Source: Flavonifractor sp. An112 (lineage in GTDB: Bacteria; Bacillota; Clostridia; Oscillospirales; Oscillospiraceae). From it: a DNA stretch of 64,000 nt. Below the pieces are notes generated by a model. The model was not told the origin of the DNA and searched no databases. It saw nothing but the letters and a program-made list of their open reading frames with translations. This document shows, piece after piece, positions 62,808 to 64,000 of the stretch; within the stretch, counting starts at the first letter, position 1; the number at the start of each line of letters is the position of its first letter. Position numbers and translations under genes: made by a program. The DNA lies in assembly GCF_002161085.1 (NCBI RefSeq), contig NZ_NFLU01000003.1:124001-188000 (forward strand). Reading direction: 5' to 3'.

Positions 62808-64000
62808 ATGAGCGCCATCAAGCTGCGTGAAAATCTCTGGTCTGTGGGCGTCCTCAACCCTGCGCTGCGGGTCTTTGACATCGTAATGGAATCCAAATAT
62901 GGTACCTCCTACAATGCCTACCTGCTGACGGGAGAGAAGAACGTCCTGATCGAGACGGTACATACCGACTATTTTGATGAATATCTGGACAACATCCGCC
63001 AGGTCATTCCTGTGGAGGATGTGGATTACCTGATTATGAACCACAACGAGCCCGACCACTCGGGCAGCGTGGCCAAGCTGATGGCGATCTGCCCCAAGCT
63101 GGAGATCATCGCCACCAAGGCGGGCAAAAAGCACCTGCAGGACATCACCAACCTGGATCTGCCCTGCCGCACCGTGGCTGCCGGCGATACCCTGGACCTG
63201 GGCAACCGGGTGCTGGAGTTCATCCCCTCTCCCATGCTCCACTGGGCCGACTCCATGTTTACCTGGGACAAGGCGGGCAAGACCCTCTTTACCTGCGACT
63301 TCCTGGGCGCTCATTTCTGTGAGCCCACCATGCTGGATAAGAACATCCACGACAAGGCCGCCTATGAGGGCGAGTTTGCCTACTACTACGCCGGTATCTT
63401 CGGGCCCTTCAAGCCCAGCGTGCTGGCCGGTCTGGACAAGATGCCAGCCGACGTGGAGCTGGTTTGCCCCAGCCACGGTCCCTGCCTGACCGAGACCATC
63501 GGCAAGGCCAAGGAGCTCTACCGCACCTGGAGCACCCCCGCTCCCAAGACCCAGCGCACCGCCTTTGTAGTGTATGCCTCCGCCTACGGCTGCACCCGCA
63601 CTCTGGCGGAAGCTGCCGCCAAGGCTCTGGAGGGTGAGGGCTACGCCGTCACCACCGCCGACGTCACCGTGGTGCCCTATGCCGAGTGCGTGAAGCTGGC
63701 CCATGAGGCCGACGTGCTGTTGGTGGGTTCCCCCACCATCAACCGTGCCGCCCCCAAGGCTGTGTGGGATGTGCTCACCTCCATTGATCCCATCAACCTG
63801 AAGGGCAAGGCCGCCGGCGCCTTTGGTGCCTACGGCTGGAGCGGCGAGGCTGCCCCCATGCTCCACACCTTCCTGAAGGGCCTGCGCTATGCCGCCCCCG
63901 AGGCCCCCTTCCGGGTGCTCTTCACTCCCACCCAGGCCGACCTGGATGCCATGGCCGAGTATGCCAAGTCTGTGGCCGCCCTGTGCACCGTGCCGGTGGA
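62808..64000 (+). CDS. flavodiiron protein (FprA), 3' end beyond window
   Basis: The open frame has 397 codons in the window and continues beyond. The diiron ligands are complete: His 79, Glu 81, Asp 83, His 84 (NHNEPDHSG), His 145 (SPMLHWADSM), Asp 164 (TCDFLGAHF) and His 223 (CPSHGPCLT). The C-terminal flavodoxin domain begins near 245 (FVVYASAYGCTRTLAEAAAK). It reduces O2 to water or NO to N2O and protects anaerobes. AAAGGAAGGAAC precedes the ATG, with a strong promoter upstream. A C-terminal rubredoxin or NAD(P)H-flavin reductase extension cannot be judged. Confidence 0.93.
   Translation, partial: MSAIKLRENLWSVGVLNPALRVFDIVMESKYGTSYNAYLLTGEKNVLIETVHTDYFDEYLDNIRQVIPVEDVDYLIMNHNEPDHSGSVAKLMAICPKLEIIATKAGKKHLQDITNLDLPCRTVAAGDTLDLGNRVLEFIPSPMLHWADSMFTWDKAGKTLFTCDFLGAHFCEPTMLDKNIHDKAAYEGEFAYYYAGIFGPFKPSVLAGLDKMPADVELVCPSHGPCLTETIGKAKELYRTWSTPAPKTQRTAFVVYASAYGCTRTLAEAAAKALEGEGYAVTTADVTVVPYAECVKLAHEADVLLVGSPTINRAAPKAVWDVLTSIDPINLKGKAAGAFGAYGWSGEAAPMLHTFLKGLRYAAPEAPFRVLFTPTQADLDAMAEYAKSVAALCTVPV

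Overview
The window looks like part of the chromosome of a GC-rich, anaerobic, low-branching Firmicute of the Oscillospiraceae type (Flavonifractor, Lawsonibacter or Intestinimonas-like gut bacteria). The supporting signs are a CIRCE-controlled hrcA-grpE-dnaK-dnaJ cluster, a WalJ/RlmH pair, a flavodiiron protein, several SLH-domain surface proteins, sigma-A promoters, and strong Shine-Dalgarno sites before nearly every gene. The genus is an inference; no rRNA gene is present to confirm it.

Layout. Positions 1-4613 are one end of an integrated element: a block of tiny, partly overlapping minus-strand genes, a divergent XRE repressor/XRE switch around a perfect operator palindrome, a membrane-anchored HIRAN-domain protein and a large serine recombinase. 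Positions 4811-8607 are a broken accessory region: a TPR/LuxR regulator, a small Cys protein, a secreted adhesin-like protein cut off near 7330, a headless and tailless YesM-type histidine kinase fragment, and a RbsC-type permease that has lost its C-terminus. The three fragments meet at two sharp junctions.

From 8800 on the sequence is a regular chromosome with well-spaced terminators. It holds an SLH-anchored tyrosine phosphatase, an SLH/Big_2 protein, a class I/II aminotransferase, an amylosucrase-like GH13 protein that has lost its catalytic residues, and a cytosolic BMP-type sensor with a ParB-like domain coupled to a phosphoesterase. Next comes a MacA/MacB-type export operon that ends in an SLH protein and starts with a CiaR-like direct-repeat box. 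Then follow phosphoglucomutase, rlmH-walJ, murA, a NYN-LOTUS protein, a CstA-type transporter, an ECF sigma/anti-sigma pair, a second ABC export system, an M18 aminopeptidase, tRNA-Leu(UAG), a pyridoxal kinase, gapA, a soluble kinase-like ATPase and a CDF metal exporter.

The right part contains a 250-base palindrome-rich non-coding element, a response regulator-histidine kinase-HtrA operon, an amidohydrolase, rpiB, a PHP phosphatase, a PMT-type protein O-mannosyltransferase with a discoidin-like insertion, the heat-shock cluster, a GNAT acetyltransferase, a cysteine desulfurase-MATE-MBL operon and the start of a flavodiiron protein that runs off the window.

The cell envelope is the common theme: SLH proteins, a PMT mannosyltransferase, HtrA, MurA, two export systems and an ECF sigma pair. 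The items most worth a second look are the structured element at 45046-45296, the catalytically dead amylosucrase relative, the fragment junctions near 7330 and 7695, and the palindrome cluster at 51434-51566.
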